Below, piece by piece: positions 21,001 to 29,013 of a stretch of DNA of 64,000 bases; the first letter of the stretch is position 1, and every line of letters starts with the position of its first letter. The notes beneath the pieces were generated by a model. It saw only the letters and a program-made list of their open reading frames with translations, made no database searches and was not told where the DNA came from. The stretch is taken from the NCBI GenBank assembly GCA_905116865.2, contig CAJHNH020002047.1, positions 1 through 64,000 of the forward strand, in the 5' to 3' direction. A program made the translations under genes and the position numbers. The DNA comes from Candidula unifasciata. Taxonomy: Eukaryota > Mollusca > Gastropoda > Stylommatophora > Geomitridae.

Positions 21001-22270
21001 TCCATAATCATTGCTTGTGCTGCTGTAAACACCAGAACCTCTATGTACATTCTCAATTATCTGGCCTGTAACTATTTTATTTGTATTATTTATGTTTCCG
21101 TAATCAATGTTTACAACGTACATTAACATAGGAAACATTTATAAAGTTTGTGCATGTGCTTGAGATCAGAGAATGCGAACAAGAGTGCGTTTTAATAGAA
21201 ATATGTTTGTAATGATATGGGTGGAGTGGAGTCATTAATAGTTAACTACTACTAATTTCGATTTCAGTTTGCTGGTATAATGTAGTGCAGCCATAACCGG
21301 AAATACAATCTTATTTGTAAACATGTTTATCGTAGTACATTCTCAGCATTTGATACAAATCTCCATGTGTGTTTAATGCCTACATTTATTTCACAGCCAG
21401 AAGCCACCAAGAGCCCAGTGGCAGAAGAGGAACACAGCCTGTACGGCGTTCTTGCAACTGGGGTCATAGGCAGACCCCTTACCACAGTGAGAGCTGATGT
21501 TATTTTGTGTTATGTCATGTCAGTTTATGTCATTGCACATTGCGCATTCTCCTGCGTGTTCAGTCTTCTGATGCAGCAGCCACTCCAAGGTTCATTAGCT
21601 GTGTATCCTTTACATGACATCACAGAACCAAACCCAACATTTTTTTGGGCTGTTGTTGATGTAAGGCAAAATATAATTCTCATCTGCACAGTCCGTGGCG
21701 ACAGCACTAGCCATGCAGCCCTCAATGCTCCGCCTCAAAGACCCCCCTGCCTGCCCAACAAAAGTGCTATATAAAAGCAGCCCAGTCCGTACAGTGTTAA
21801 GGATATCTGCTCTGTCCATGCCTCTTCCCACATGCGATAGTACATTGCTTGCCAGCTGGTTCGTTACCCTTTATGGCGCTGATGTTCAATCAATTCCAAC
21901 ACCAGCCAGAAAAATGGTTGGGTTTTTTATATCATGTTAAGGTCGACTTGGAATTTCAGCTCATATATTGTACAGTTAATCTGGCCTGCTTGCTGGCTAG
22001 TTGTTTTTACTATATTTATAATATTGCATGCATACAGGGAGGGAGTTCACCTTGGCAAGAAAAACTGGCTACATTAACAGTTCAGGTGTCAATTCTCCAA
22101 GTCGGTTTCAAAGCCCATTTCTAAGTTGTGGAAATAGACCCACTATCATAAACAAGGTTTTTGTAAAAGAGGACCACGGGTTTGCTGAAATCAGATTTGT
22201 TGGGTCTAGAACAGTGCAGACATTACAGCCTAGCTATAAACCAGAACCCTGGGTTCTGAGGCCCATTTAG
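12585..22270 (+). CDS. Tandem-RRM RNA-binding protein gene, hnRNP A/B-DAZAP1-like (3' six exons, spliced)
   Basis: Join of 12585-12789, 15376-15496, 16814-17042, 20755-20823, 21397-21486 and 22038-22270. Every junction has AG/GT sites and all phases fit (2, 0, 1, 1, 1). Exons 1-2 make RRM1 (RNP2 KMFCCRLT, RNP1 SRHFGFVTF, ending VRRAMPR). A short Pro-rich linker (VPPPPN) leads to RRM2 (RNP2 IFIGGL, RNP1 KGYGFVTF), which is completed by exon 4 (VSCKRAYPKE). A basic Ser/Arg/Gly/Gln-rich tail follows. Two RRMs joined by a short linker with an unstructured tail is the hnRNP A/B, DAZAP1 and Musashi plan: such proteins bind single-stranded RNA in splicing, transport or translation. The N-terminal exon(s) and start codon lie upstream and were not found. 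Copy 1 differs from the pseudogene copies by one base in exon 1, so its upstream frame is uncertain. The exact ortholog is unassigned. Confidence 0.75.
13085..13330 (+). repeat. Interspersed repeat, family 2
   Basis: Shares ordered blocks with 20430-20660: cagacctgg-type, tgttggatcctcgcctc-type, and ttagttgcctttta followed by ggcagcg.gtctatt. The 3' part also matches the minus strand at 4270-4400. Diverged intronic insertion. Confidence 0.5.
13508..13675 (+). repeat. tRNA-derived SINE (plus strand)
   Basis: Box A-like TGGCTTAGGTGTTGC and box B-like CAGGTTCAATCCC (about 13555-13567) are about 38 bases apart. They are followed by a body and an A-rich end (about 13667-13674). It does not fold as an intact tRNA and is not a functional tRNA gene. 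Confidence 0.55.
14051..15358. repeat. 45-bp minisatellite, about 29 units, in the RRM1 intron
   Basis: Each unit contains gttctatgttcagtgatatg and tagccagtgctaaagttag with very few substitutions. Occasional units are 46 bp (gttaagtctc). The minus strand is open as NFSTGYISLNIEHET repeats because 45 is a multiple of 3; this is not a gene. The equivalent site in the three paralogous introns (about 48340-48385, 52275-52315, 56190-56230) has a single diverged unit. Confidence 0.95.
15376..15496 (+). CDS. RRM gene exon b: second half of RRM1
   Basis: Acceptor tgcag/atcaag, donor agaact/gtaaga. Codes RNP1 (SRHFGFVTF), helix 2 (ESLERALAAQPHSVL) and the last strand (GVRRAMPRT). This copy keeps both the RNP1 glycine and the splice donor; all three paralogs have lost both. 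Confidence 0.8.
15775..16020 (-). repeat. tRNA-derived SINE in intron
   Basis: On the minus strand from about 16018, CCTTGGCCGAGCGGCTAG (box A) and AAGGTTGTGGGTTCGC (box B) are followed by a body with CCTTGGCTTCCAGGTCGACC and a distal part with ttaggtctagccctata. The same element sits in the equivalent intron of the other three copies, so the insertion predates the duplications. The diverged copies at 9215 and 36560 are separate insertions. Confidence 0.75.
16120..16570 (+). mobile_element. RNase H-domain retroelement remnant in intron
   Basis: Frameshifted pieces read RARHIRPQFLVLEWRGSQ, HIVIVTDSQ, and further on GVKWCVIS/KLDVV-like sequence. These are the middle and end of the RNase H domain seen more completely at 26840-27480. 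Copies in the paralogous introns are at 49105-49560, 53050-53505 and 56965-57415. Confidence 0.6.
16715..16765. repeat. TA/CA microsatellite upstream of RRM2 exon
   Basis: Short (TA)n(CA)n tract about 50 bases before the acceptor. The other copies carry length variants at 49708-49750, 53635-53675 and 57545-57595. Confidence 0.85.
16814..17042 (+). CDS. RRM gene exon c: most of RRM2
   Basis: Acceptor ttacag/cccaaag, donor ctgc/gtaagt. Codes PKEAAVTVPPPPN, RNP2 IFIGGL, helix 1 (TTDEDLREAFGRFGE), RNP1 KGYGFVTF and the start of helix 2 (CDSMDRVL). It ends in phase 1, which exon d satisfies. Best conserved exon of the gene. Confidence 0.88.
17225..17960 (+). mobile_element. RNase H-domain retroelement fragment
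   Basis: Reads MDVLIYTDRQKSAWAF, EVIAVTPAFMWLT, CHVCVLSDSMSM, then after a frameshift GVIGNERADILAGC. These are the RNase H strand-1 Asp, helix Glu, the third Asp and the conserved NERAD end. Later stops break it. The match to the paralogous intron ends at about 17227, inside tttgatgc, so either the fragment inserted there or a rearrangement joined it there. Confidence 0.7.
17942..18041. repeat. 31-bp inverted repeat (hairpin), 38-bp loop
   Basis: The left arm 17942-17972 (gttgagag ... ataaccacttgg) pairs with the right arm 18011-18041 (ccaagtggttat ... ctcaac) with about four mismatches. The loop is AT-rich. A (TA)n run follows directly. Confidence 0.8.
18043..18074. repeat. (TA)n microsatellite
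   Basis: Simple TA run with one interruption (tttat). Confidence 0.9.
18080..19900. repeat. Cluster of diverged interspersed repeats
   Basis: Two motifs recur several times. Motif 1 is tccaccgacta followed 15-25 bases on by catcgaagg/catcaaagg (about 18229, 18556, 19075, 19768). Motif 2 is gtcgcaatcattgtctg (about 18168, 18310, 19710). The head at about 18088 reads cccggccacaagttgctgtggca. They look like partial copies of one family. No gene is seen. Confidence 0.5.
19367..19560 (-). repeat. tRNA-derived SINE with A tail
   Basis: On the minus strand, GAGTGGTTGGCTGGCC (box A-like) and AGGGTTCGAATCCCC (perfect box B, about 19481-19495) head the element. It ends in a run of 20 A (T on the plus strand, 19367-19386). 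The tail and box spacing support a retroposed SINE rather than a tRNA gene. Confidence 0.75.
20100..20318 (+). repeat. Interspersed SINE-like repeat, family 1, copy 2
   Basis: Shares with 795-970 the ordered blocks ctagaaatagg, gacgtcttcc, gaagtcggag, gtacacgcaaaa, aaagccaaaagtcca and attcacagccggtga. It ends in (GAA)n at about 20290-20318. Confidence 0.7.
20430..20660 (+). repeat. Interspersed repeat, family 2
   Basis: Contains gttggatcctcgcctctc, attagttggctttta and ggtggcagtggatcta, shared with 13085-13330 and the minus strand of 4270-4400. It lies about 95 bases before exon d of the RRM gene. Confidence 0.55.
20755..20823 (+). CDS. RRM gene exon d: end of RRM2
   Basis: Acceptor ttccccag/aacaag, donor aatc/gtaagt (strong). 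Read in the phase left by exon c it gives QASHMVRGTTVSCKRAYPKE, which supplies the last strand of RRM2 (typical pattern G-x-x-V-x-x-K-R-A-x-P). It is also open in the other frame (see findings). Confidence 0.7.
21397..21486 (+). CDS. RRM gene exon e: basic C-terminal tail
   Basis: 90 bp, acceptor ttcacag/ccagaag, donor accaca/gtgaga. In the RRM phase it codes an Arg/Gln/His/Gly-rich segment (HQEPSGRRGTQPVRR), fitting the disordered tail of an hnRNP-type protein. Since 90 is a multiple of 3 the frame is carried through. Confidence 0.55.
22038..22270 (+). CDS. RRM gene exon f: candidate terminal exon
   Basis: Acceptor catacag/ggaggg. In the RRM phase it runs REFTLARKTGYINSSG ... to a stop at 22268-22270, 76 codons. 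A competing donor (cag/gtgtca at about 22085) could splice to 22518, giving a short Gly-rich end (GGSGRGHW) instead. Which end is used cannot be told from sequence. Confidence 0.5.
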
Positions 22271-22344
22271 GGGGAGGAGGGGGGGGGGTAGATCTACAAC
22301 TCTTATTGACAGTCATGTTGTATAAAGGGACTAATTTTGGGTGT

Positions 22345-22440
22345 TTCTTTAAAAGTCAGAATGCATCTGCCTGAGAGGGGCGGAAAATACAGTCTACATT
22401 TAAACAAAATACCTGATCGGTAAAAGGTGAATTCATAGAA
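22345..22440 (+). repeat. Partial family-1 repeat
   Basis: Contains aaagtcagaatgcatctgcc and tgagaggggcggaaa, matching the middle of the family-1 copy at 20130-20170. Confidence 0.5.
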
Positions 22441-22517
22441 GTATTTACTGAGTTCTGTGGGTTGTTTAACTTTGCTGCTTGTATTCTCACGTATTCATTG
22501 TTATTTTTTCTATACAG

Positions 22518-22667
22518 GAGGTTCAGGCAGAGGCCACTGGTAGTTTGGCCTTTCTAAAGCACTTCACTTCAGCTTATCAGCACAGTCTGGTGAGATTGAT
22601 TCAGTCGGGGGGTGACGAAAGGTTCTGGCAGAAGCTCGAGGCTCAGAGGAAAGGCAAGACGGTTTAA
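22518..22667 (+). CDS. Possible alternative 3' exon
   Basis: Acceptor tctatacag/gaggttc. If joined to 21397-21486 and 22038-22085 in the alternative (phase 0) frame it codes EVQAEATGSLAFLKHFTSAY ... to a stop at 22665-22667, a 49-codon helical-looking end. In the RRM frame it stops after eight codons. I do not recognise the protein. Coding status is uncertain. Confidence 0.35.
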   Translation, partial: EVQAEATGSLAFLKHFTSAYQHSLVRLIQSGGDERFWQKLEAQRKGKTV

Positions 22668-22682
22668 TCAGAAAGCTACTGG

Positions 22683-22775
22683 CACCATGAGTATCGGAAC
22701 TCTTCGCTGGCTGCTGAAGATGGGGACGGAGCGCCTATGGGAATGACCCAAGTTCTGTGATGTCAGTTCTTGAAT
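22683..22775 (+). mobile_element. RNase H-family retroelement 3' tail
   Basis: Reads ISIGTLRWLLKMGTERLWE, stop, PKFCDVSS and a stop, the same 3' end as 7205-7312. Confidence 0.6.
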
Positions 22776-23160
22776 CAAGATGAGTACAGTTACCACAGTT
22801 TAAGTTAGAAATGACATTTTTTTTTTTAGTTTGTTAAGATTTAAATTAAGTTTATCAGTTGTTTTGCTTTACTTGATGATTTGACTTTGATCAGCAATTG
22901 TTTTGTTTTGGTTCGCTTTTTTTTTTTAAATTTATAAATGAAGACTGAAATTATTTTGACTGTTAGTTTTCTTTTTCTCTCTATGAAGATGTTATTAGTT
23001 CATTTGTAACTTTTTTTTCCTTGATCATTTGAATTGTTTCATTTTTTTCACCCTTTTATTTTTGTTTAAAAAAAAATATTATCTTTTGATTTGTTGTTGT
23101 TTCTGTTTTTTTTTTATTCCTGCTTTATTTTGAAAATTTGACTTATTTATTTGTTTATTT

Positions 23161-23335
23161 GTAAAGACCTAAATTTTGTTATCAGTTGTTTTGCATTACT
23201 TGAAGATTTGACGTATTTATTTGCTTATTTGTAAAGACCTAAATTTTGTTATCAGTTGTTTTGCATTACTTGAAGATTTGACTTATTTATTTGCTTATTT
23301 GTAAAGACCTAAATTTTGTTATCTGTTGTTTTGTG
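23161..23335. repeat. 70-bp tandem repeat, about 2.5 units
   Basis: The unit is gacctaaattttgttatcag ... ttatttgtaaa, starting at 23166, 23236 and 23306. A diverged relative is visible at about 22840-22910. The second copy is at 27715-27890. Confidence 0.85.
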
Positions 23336-23369
23336 CAGACATTACAGCCTAGCTATTTTTTTACTAAGC

Positions 23370-24574
23370 AATGTGGTGATTAGGAGGTGTGGCAGGGCAG
23401 GGCGATGTGGTATTTAGGAGGTGTAGTGTGGCAGGGCAAGGCGATGTGGTAATTAGGAGGTGTAGCAGGGCAGGGCGATGTGGTGATTAGGAGGTATGGC
23501 AGGGCAGGGCGATGTGATGATTGGGAGGTGTGGTGTGGAAGGGCAGGGCGATGTGATGATTGGGAGGTGTGGCAGGGCAGGGCAATGTGATGATTGGGAG
23601 TTGTGGCAGGGCAGGGCGATGTGATGATTGGGAGGTGTGGCAGGGCAGGGCGATGTGATGATTGGGAGGTGTGGCAGGTCAGGGCGATCTGATGATTGGG
23701 AGGTGTGGCAGGGCAGGGTGATACTTAGGTGTGGTGTGGCAGGGCAAGGCGGTGTGGTGTGGCCGGGCAGGGCGATGGGGTGATTAGGAGGTGTGGCAGG
23801 ACAGGGCAATGTGGTGATTAGGAGGTGTGGCTGGGCAGGGCAATGTGGTGATTAGGAGGTGTGGCAGGGCAGGACAATGTGGAGGTGTGGTAGGGCAGGG
23901 CAATGTGGTGATTAGGAGGTGTGGCAGGGCAGGGCGATGTGGTGAATAGGAGGTGTGGCAGGGCAGGGCGATGTGGTGAATAGGAGTGTGTGGCAGGGCA
24001 TGGCGATGTGGTGAATAGGAGGTGTGGCAGGGCATGGCAATGTGGTGAATAGGAGGTGTGGCAGGGCAGGGCGATGTTTTGATTAGGAAGTGTGGCAGGG
24101 CAGGGCGATGTGGTGATTTGGAGGTGTGGCAGGGCATGGCGATGTGGTGATTAGGAGGTGTGGCAGGGCAGGACAATGTTTAGATTAGGAGGTATGGCAG
24201 GGCATGGCGATGTAGTGAATAGGAGGTGTGGCAGGGCATGGCGATGTGGTGAATAGGAGGTGTGGCAGGGCATGGCGATGTGTTGATCAGGAGGTGTGGC
24301 AGGGCAGCGCGATGTGGTGATTAGGAGGTGTGGCAGGGCGATGTGGTGATTAGGAGGTGTGGCAGGGCGATGTGGTGATTAGGAGGTGTGGCAGGGCAGG
24401 GCGATCTGGTGAATAGGAGGTGTGGCTGGGCAGGGCAATGTGGTGATTAGGAGGTGTGGCAGAGCGATGTGGTGATTAGGAGGTGTGGCAGGGCGATGTG
24501 GTGATTAGGAGGTGTGGCAGGGCAGGGCGATCTGGTGAATAGGAGGGTGTGGCAGGGCAGGGCGATGTGGTGAA
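23370..24574. repeat. 34-bp G-rich minisatellite, array 1a
   Basis: The unit contains ggtgtggcagggcagggcga followed by tgtggtgattagga. Units vary by small deletions (loss of one ggcag) and by g/a changes. Because 34 is not a multiple of 3 the minus strand reads HTSQSPHRPALP-like strings in rotating frames; these are not proteins. Confidence 0.95.
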
Positions 24575-24576
24575 TT

Positions 24577-24640
24577 AAATTTTGTTATCAGTTGTTTTGC
24601 ATTACTTGAAGATTTGACTTATTTATTTGTAAAGACCTAA
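24577..24640. repeat. Flank-derived insert inside the minisatellite
   Basis: A 64-bp piece of the 70-bp repeat (aaattttgttatcag ... aaagacctaa) separates arrays 1a and 1b. Confidence 0.9.
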
Positions 24641-25741
24641 TGTGATGTGATGATTGGGAGGTGTGGCAGGGCAGGGCGATCTGATGATTGGGAGGTGTGG
24701 CAGGGCAGGGCGATACTTAGGTGTGGTGTGGCAGGGCAAGGCGGTGTGGTGTGGCCGGGCAGGGCGATGGGGTGATTAGGAGGTGTGGCAGGGCAGGGCA
24801 ATGTGTTGATTAGGAGGTGTGGCTGGGCAGGGCAATGTGGTGATTAGGAGGTGTGGCAGAGCGATGTGGTGATTAGGAGGTGTGGCAGGGCGATGTGGTG
24901 ATTAGGAGGTGTGGCAGAGCAGGGCGATCTGGTGAATAGGAGGTGTGGCAGGGCAGGGCGATGTGGTGATTGGGAGGTATGGCAGGGCAGGGCGATCTGG
25001 TAAATAGGAGGTGTGGCAGGGCAGGGCAATGTGGTGATTGGGAGGTATGGCAGGGCAGGGCAATGTGGTGATTAGGAGGTGTGGCAGGGCAGGGCGATGT
25101 GGTGAATAGGAGGTGTGGCAGGACAGGGCGATAATTAGGTGTGGTGTGGCAGGGCATTGTGGTGATTAGGAGCTGTTGCAGGGCGATGTGGTGATTAGGA
25201 TGTGTGGCAGTTCAGGGCTATGTGGTGATTAGGATGTGTGGCAGGGCAGGGCTATGTGGTGAATAGGAGGTGTGGTACGGCAGGGCGATGTGGTGATTAG
25301 GAGGTGTGGCAGGGCAGGGCGATGTGGTGATTAGGAGGTGGGGCAGGGCGATGTGGTGATTAGGTGGTGTGGCAGGGCAGGGCGATGTGATGATTAGGAG
25401 GTGTGGCAGGGCAGGGCGATGATTAGGTGTAGTGTGGCTGGGCAGGGCAATGTGATGATTAGGAGGTGTTGCAGGGCGATGTGGTGATTAGGAGGTGTGG
25501 CAGGGCGATTAGGAGGTGTGGCAGGGCAGGGCGATGTGGTGATTAGGAGGTGTGGCAGGGCAGGGCGATGTGGTGATTAGGAGGTGTGGCAGGGCAGGGC
25601 GATGTTGTGATTAGGAGGTGTAGTGTGGCAGGGCAGGGCAATGTGATGATTGGGAGGTGTGGCAGGGCAGGGCAATGTGATGATTTGGAGGTGTGGCAGG
25701 GCAGGGCGATGTGGTGATTGGGAGGTGTGGCAGGGCAGGGC
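24641..25741. repeat. 34-bp G-rich minisatellite, array 1b
   Basis: Continuation of the same array with more shortened variants, ending ggcagggc before ctcaac. Confidence 0.95.
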
Positions 25742-26330
25742 CTCAACTTTCATTGATTTCATGTTGGATTCCTTGGGGTTAGGTAATTACCCTGTGAATT
25801 AGACTATGCCTATGAAAAAAATATCTCAACATGCATTTTATTTTTCTGTGGTAGATTCCTTGGGGTTGGGTAATTACCCTGTAAAAAATGTTATAGGGGC
25901 TTTTGGGAAACCGGAAGCACTATGATAAATATATCTTACCACTATCATATCTGCTAAGAGTCCTTGGGGTTAAATACCCTGTAAAAGGTGATATGGAAAT
26001 ATTCATTTCTATGTAGTAAATATCTCAAAGCTGACCATCATCATCACCAGCATCACAATGATTATCATTTCACTTGAACCTGATAGAACAGAAATAGTGA
26101 CGAAGCTATACTACAGATGCAGTAGGTGCAAATATGAAAAACCCTTCAACAGTTCAATACTTGAAAAAGCAAACAGTAAAAAGTTAAAACCTAGGGCAGT
26201 AATTAAGGGTAATTAAGGAACGGTAATCCCTAGTAGTGCAGTTAAATTTAAGTTCCATTGATTCATTTATCAGTTGATTGGAAAATGATACTTGATGTTC
26301 CATAAAGTATCATTTTGTTAAGAACGGGGG
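25742..26330. other. Unique-looking spacer with three ccttggggtta motifs
   Basis: The motif ccttggggtt(a/g)ggtaattaccctgt occurs at about 25770 and 25859, with a shorter form at about 25962. It includes the palindrome gggtaattaccc. No gene is seen. The second copy is at 30192-30780. Confidence 0.45.
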
Positions 26331-26334
26331 AGGA

Positions 26335-26645
26335 TGCAACGAGGTGCTTTGCATGGTCTCGACGCACACACAGAGCAAGGCGGAAAATCCGTGCTACAAG
26401 TGACAGCACAAGATACTTGTGGCTGGTCAAGTAAGCGAGGGGAAGCCCGAGCTAGACTTGTGGTCAGTTGATCATTAGAAGGCGGTTGTATTAGTAGAAG
26501 ATATAGTTGCTAGGTCGTGCGTGTGACCACTATTTGAATATGCCGCAAGCGATAGAAGTGTGAATAATTGTTGAGCATGTGGAATAAATGTAACTGAATA
26601 AATTGATAGTATGTATAAGAATGCTGAGTGGCGTTTGTGTTATCA
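26335..26645 (+). repeat. Possible solo or 3' LTR
   Basis: A purine tract (aacgggggagga) precedes TGCAACGAGG. Two aataaa signals lie at about 26583 and 26599, and TATCA ends near 26645. Polypurine tract, TG start and late polyadenylation signals suit a 3' LTR, but no second LTR or internal sequence supports it. Copy at about 30785-31096. Confidence 0.25.
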
Positions 26646-26734
26646 ACTCTAGACGTTCCATCAGTGCAAGTTATGTTGAATTAAGGTACATTTCGAGGTT
26701 CATTTCAAGTGCCGTGGCAGAGCCACGACTCATT

Positions 26735-26775
26735 CCAATACACACACACACACACACACTCACACACAAGCATTC
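26735..26775. repeat. (CA)n microsatellite
   Basis: About 15 CA units with one CT interruption. The second copy (about 31190-31220) differs by a CAT interruption. Confidence 0.9.
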
Positions 26776-26839
26776 ATACAAACATACAAAAAAGAATCAC
26801 CATCAGAGCTACAAATTGCGTAGTCTGTGCTTGATAACA

Positions 26840-27480
26840 TCTTTAGGTGACAATGGAGAGAGTGGGAGGAGGAGGCATTTGTCCTGCATTCATGTATGGT
26901 TGTCCTTCGAATGGGTGTCGCTTGGTGCAACAAAGCCTGGCATATGATATCACAACGTCTAGTTTGAGAGTGGAGGTGGAGGCAGTCACTGCTGGCTTAA
27001 GAATCAGCTGTACACACATGCTGTCATTGTAACTGACTCACAGAGCATGTTGAGAAAGATCGAGACAGGCATGCTCCGTGCAGAGGGGCAAGCGTCAGAT
27101 GTCCTGGATAGTTAGCGTCCTTTGGATATTTTCTTCAGGTAATGCCGATGTGTTCAGAAAAAAAAGAGCAGGCAGATAGACTGGCTGGTTCTGCACCACT
27201 TGGTTGTGAACTGATGTGTGACAAGCTGGATGTTGTGAGGGCCCTTTGGGAACGAGTGAACAGTGCCGAGACGCAGATAGATCATTACAGTCTGAGGAGA
27301 ATGGCACTGCGAGGAGCTACGAGAGGATCTGGCCAACGTTCAACACTCAGGGGAAAGGCAAGATGGATATACAGTCAGACAGTTACTGTTACCATTGGAA
27401 TTTTAACTCTTCGCTTGCTGCTAAAGATGAGAAAGAAGCGCTTTTGGGGGTGTCCTGAGGTTTGTGATGTTGATTCTTAA
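26840..27480 (+). mobile_element. RNase H-domain retroelement remnant with 3' tail
   Basis: Pieces in changing frames read SLRVEVEAVTAGL, VIVTDSQSMLRKIE-like sequence, KEQADRLAGSAPLGCELMCD, DVVRALWERVN, and finally ILTLRLLLKMRKK ... CPEVCDVDS. This is the second half of an RNase H domain with its typical NERADRLAG-like end, and the recurrent 3' tail. Inactive. Confidence 0.65.
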
Positions 27481-27925
27481 TTCAACATACATACATACAG
27501 TTACAAATTATTTTGACTGTTAGTTTTCTTTTTCTCTCTATGAAGATGTTATTAGTTCATTTGTAACTTTTTTTTCCTTGATCATTTGAATTGTTTCATT
27601 TTTTTCACCCTTTTATTTTTGTTTTAAAAAAAAATATTATCTTTTGATTTGTTGTTGTTTCTGTTTTTTTTTATTCCTGCTTTATTTTGAAAATTTGACT
27701 TATTTATTTGTTTATTTGTAAAGACCTACATTTTGTTATCAGTTGTTTTGCATTACTTGAAGATTTGACGTATTTATTTGCTTATTTGTAAAGACCTAAA
27801 TTTTGTTATCAGTTGTTTTGCATTACTTGAAGATTTGACTTATTTATTTGCTTATTTGTAAAGACCTAAATTTTGTTATCTGTTGTTTTGTGCAGACATT
27901 ACAGCCTAGCTATTTTTTACTAAGC

Positions 27926-28949
27926 AATGTGGTGATTAGGAGGTGTGGCAGGGCAGGGCGATGTGGTATTTAGGAGGTGTAGTGTGGCAGGGCAAGGCGA
28001 TGTGGTAATTAGGAGGTGTAGCAGGGCAGGGCGATGTGGTGATTAGGAGGTATGGCAGGGCAGGGCGATGTGATGATTGGGAGGTGTGGTGTGGAAGGGC
28101 AGGGCGATGTGATGATTGGGAGGTGTGGCAGGGCAGGGCAATGTGATGATTGGGAGTTGTGGCAGGGCAGGGCGATCTGATGATTGGGAGGTGTGGCAGG
28201 GCAGGGTGATACTTAGGTGTGGTGTGGCAGGGCAAGGCGGTGTGGTGTGGCCGGGCAGGGCGATGGGGTGATTAGGAGGTGTGGCAGGACAGGGCAATGT
28301 GGTGATTAGGAGGTGTGGCAGGGCAGGACAATGTGGTGAATAGGAGGTGTGGTAGGGCAGGGCAATGTGGTGATTAGGAGGTGTGGCAGGGCAGGGCGAT
28401 GTGGTGAATAGGAGGTGTGGCAGGGCAGGGCGATGTGGTGAATAGGAGGTGTGGCAGGGCAGGGCGATGTGGTGAATAGGAGGTGTGGCAGGGCATGGCG
28501 ATGTGGTGAATAGGAGGTGTGGCAGGGCATGGCAATGTGGTGAATAGGAGGTGTGGCAGGGCATGGCAATGTGGTGAATAGGAGGTGTGGCAGGGCAGGG
28601 CGATGTTTTGATTAGGAAGTGTGGCAGGGCAGGGCGATGTGGTGATTTGGAGGTGTGGCAGGGCATGGCGATGTGGTGATTAGGAGGTGTGGCAGGGCAG
28701 GACAATGTTTAGATTAGGAGGTATGGCAGGGCATGGCGATGTGGTGAATAGGAGGTGTGGCAGGGCATGGCGATGTGGTGAATAGGAGGTGTGGCAGGGC
28801 AGGACGATGTGTTGATTAGGAGGTGTGGCAGGGCATGGCGATGTGGTGATTAGGAGGTGTGGCAGGGCGATGTGGTGATTAGGAGGTGTGGCAGGGCAGG
28901 GCGATCTGGTGAATAGGAGGGTGTGGCAGGGCAGGGCGATGTGGTGAAT
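27926..28949. repeat. 34-bp minisatellite, array 2a
   Basis: Copy of array 1a with several unit gains and losses, showing the array is still length-variable. Confidence 0.95.
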
Positions 28950-29013
28950 TAAATTTTGTTATCAGTTGTTTTGCATTTCTTGAAGATTTGACTTATTTAT
29001 TTGTAAAGACCTA

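Larger units (their letters stand above)
22951..27507. repeat. Tandem duplication unit T1 (about 4.56 kb)
   Basis: The unit starts ttattttgactgttag and recurs from 27508 in the same orientation with near identity, including the minisatellite arrays, the post-array unique part and the RNase H remnant. Few substitutions separate the copies, so the event is recent (or the assembly has duplicated it). Confidence 0.9.
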
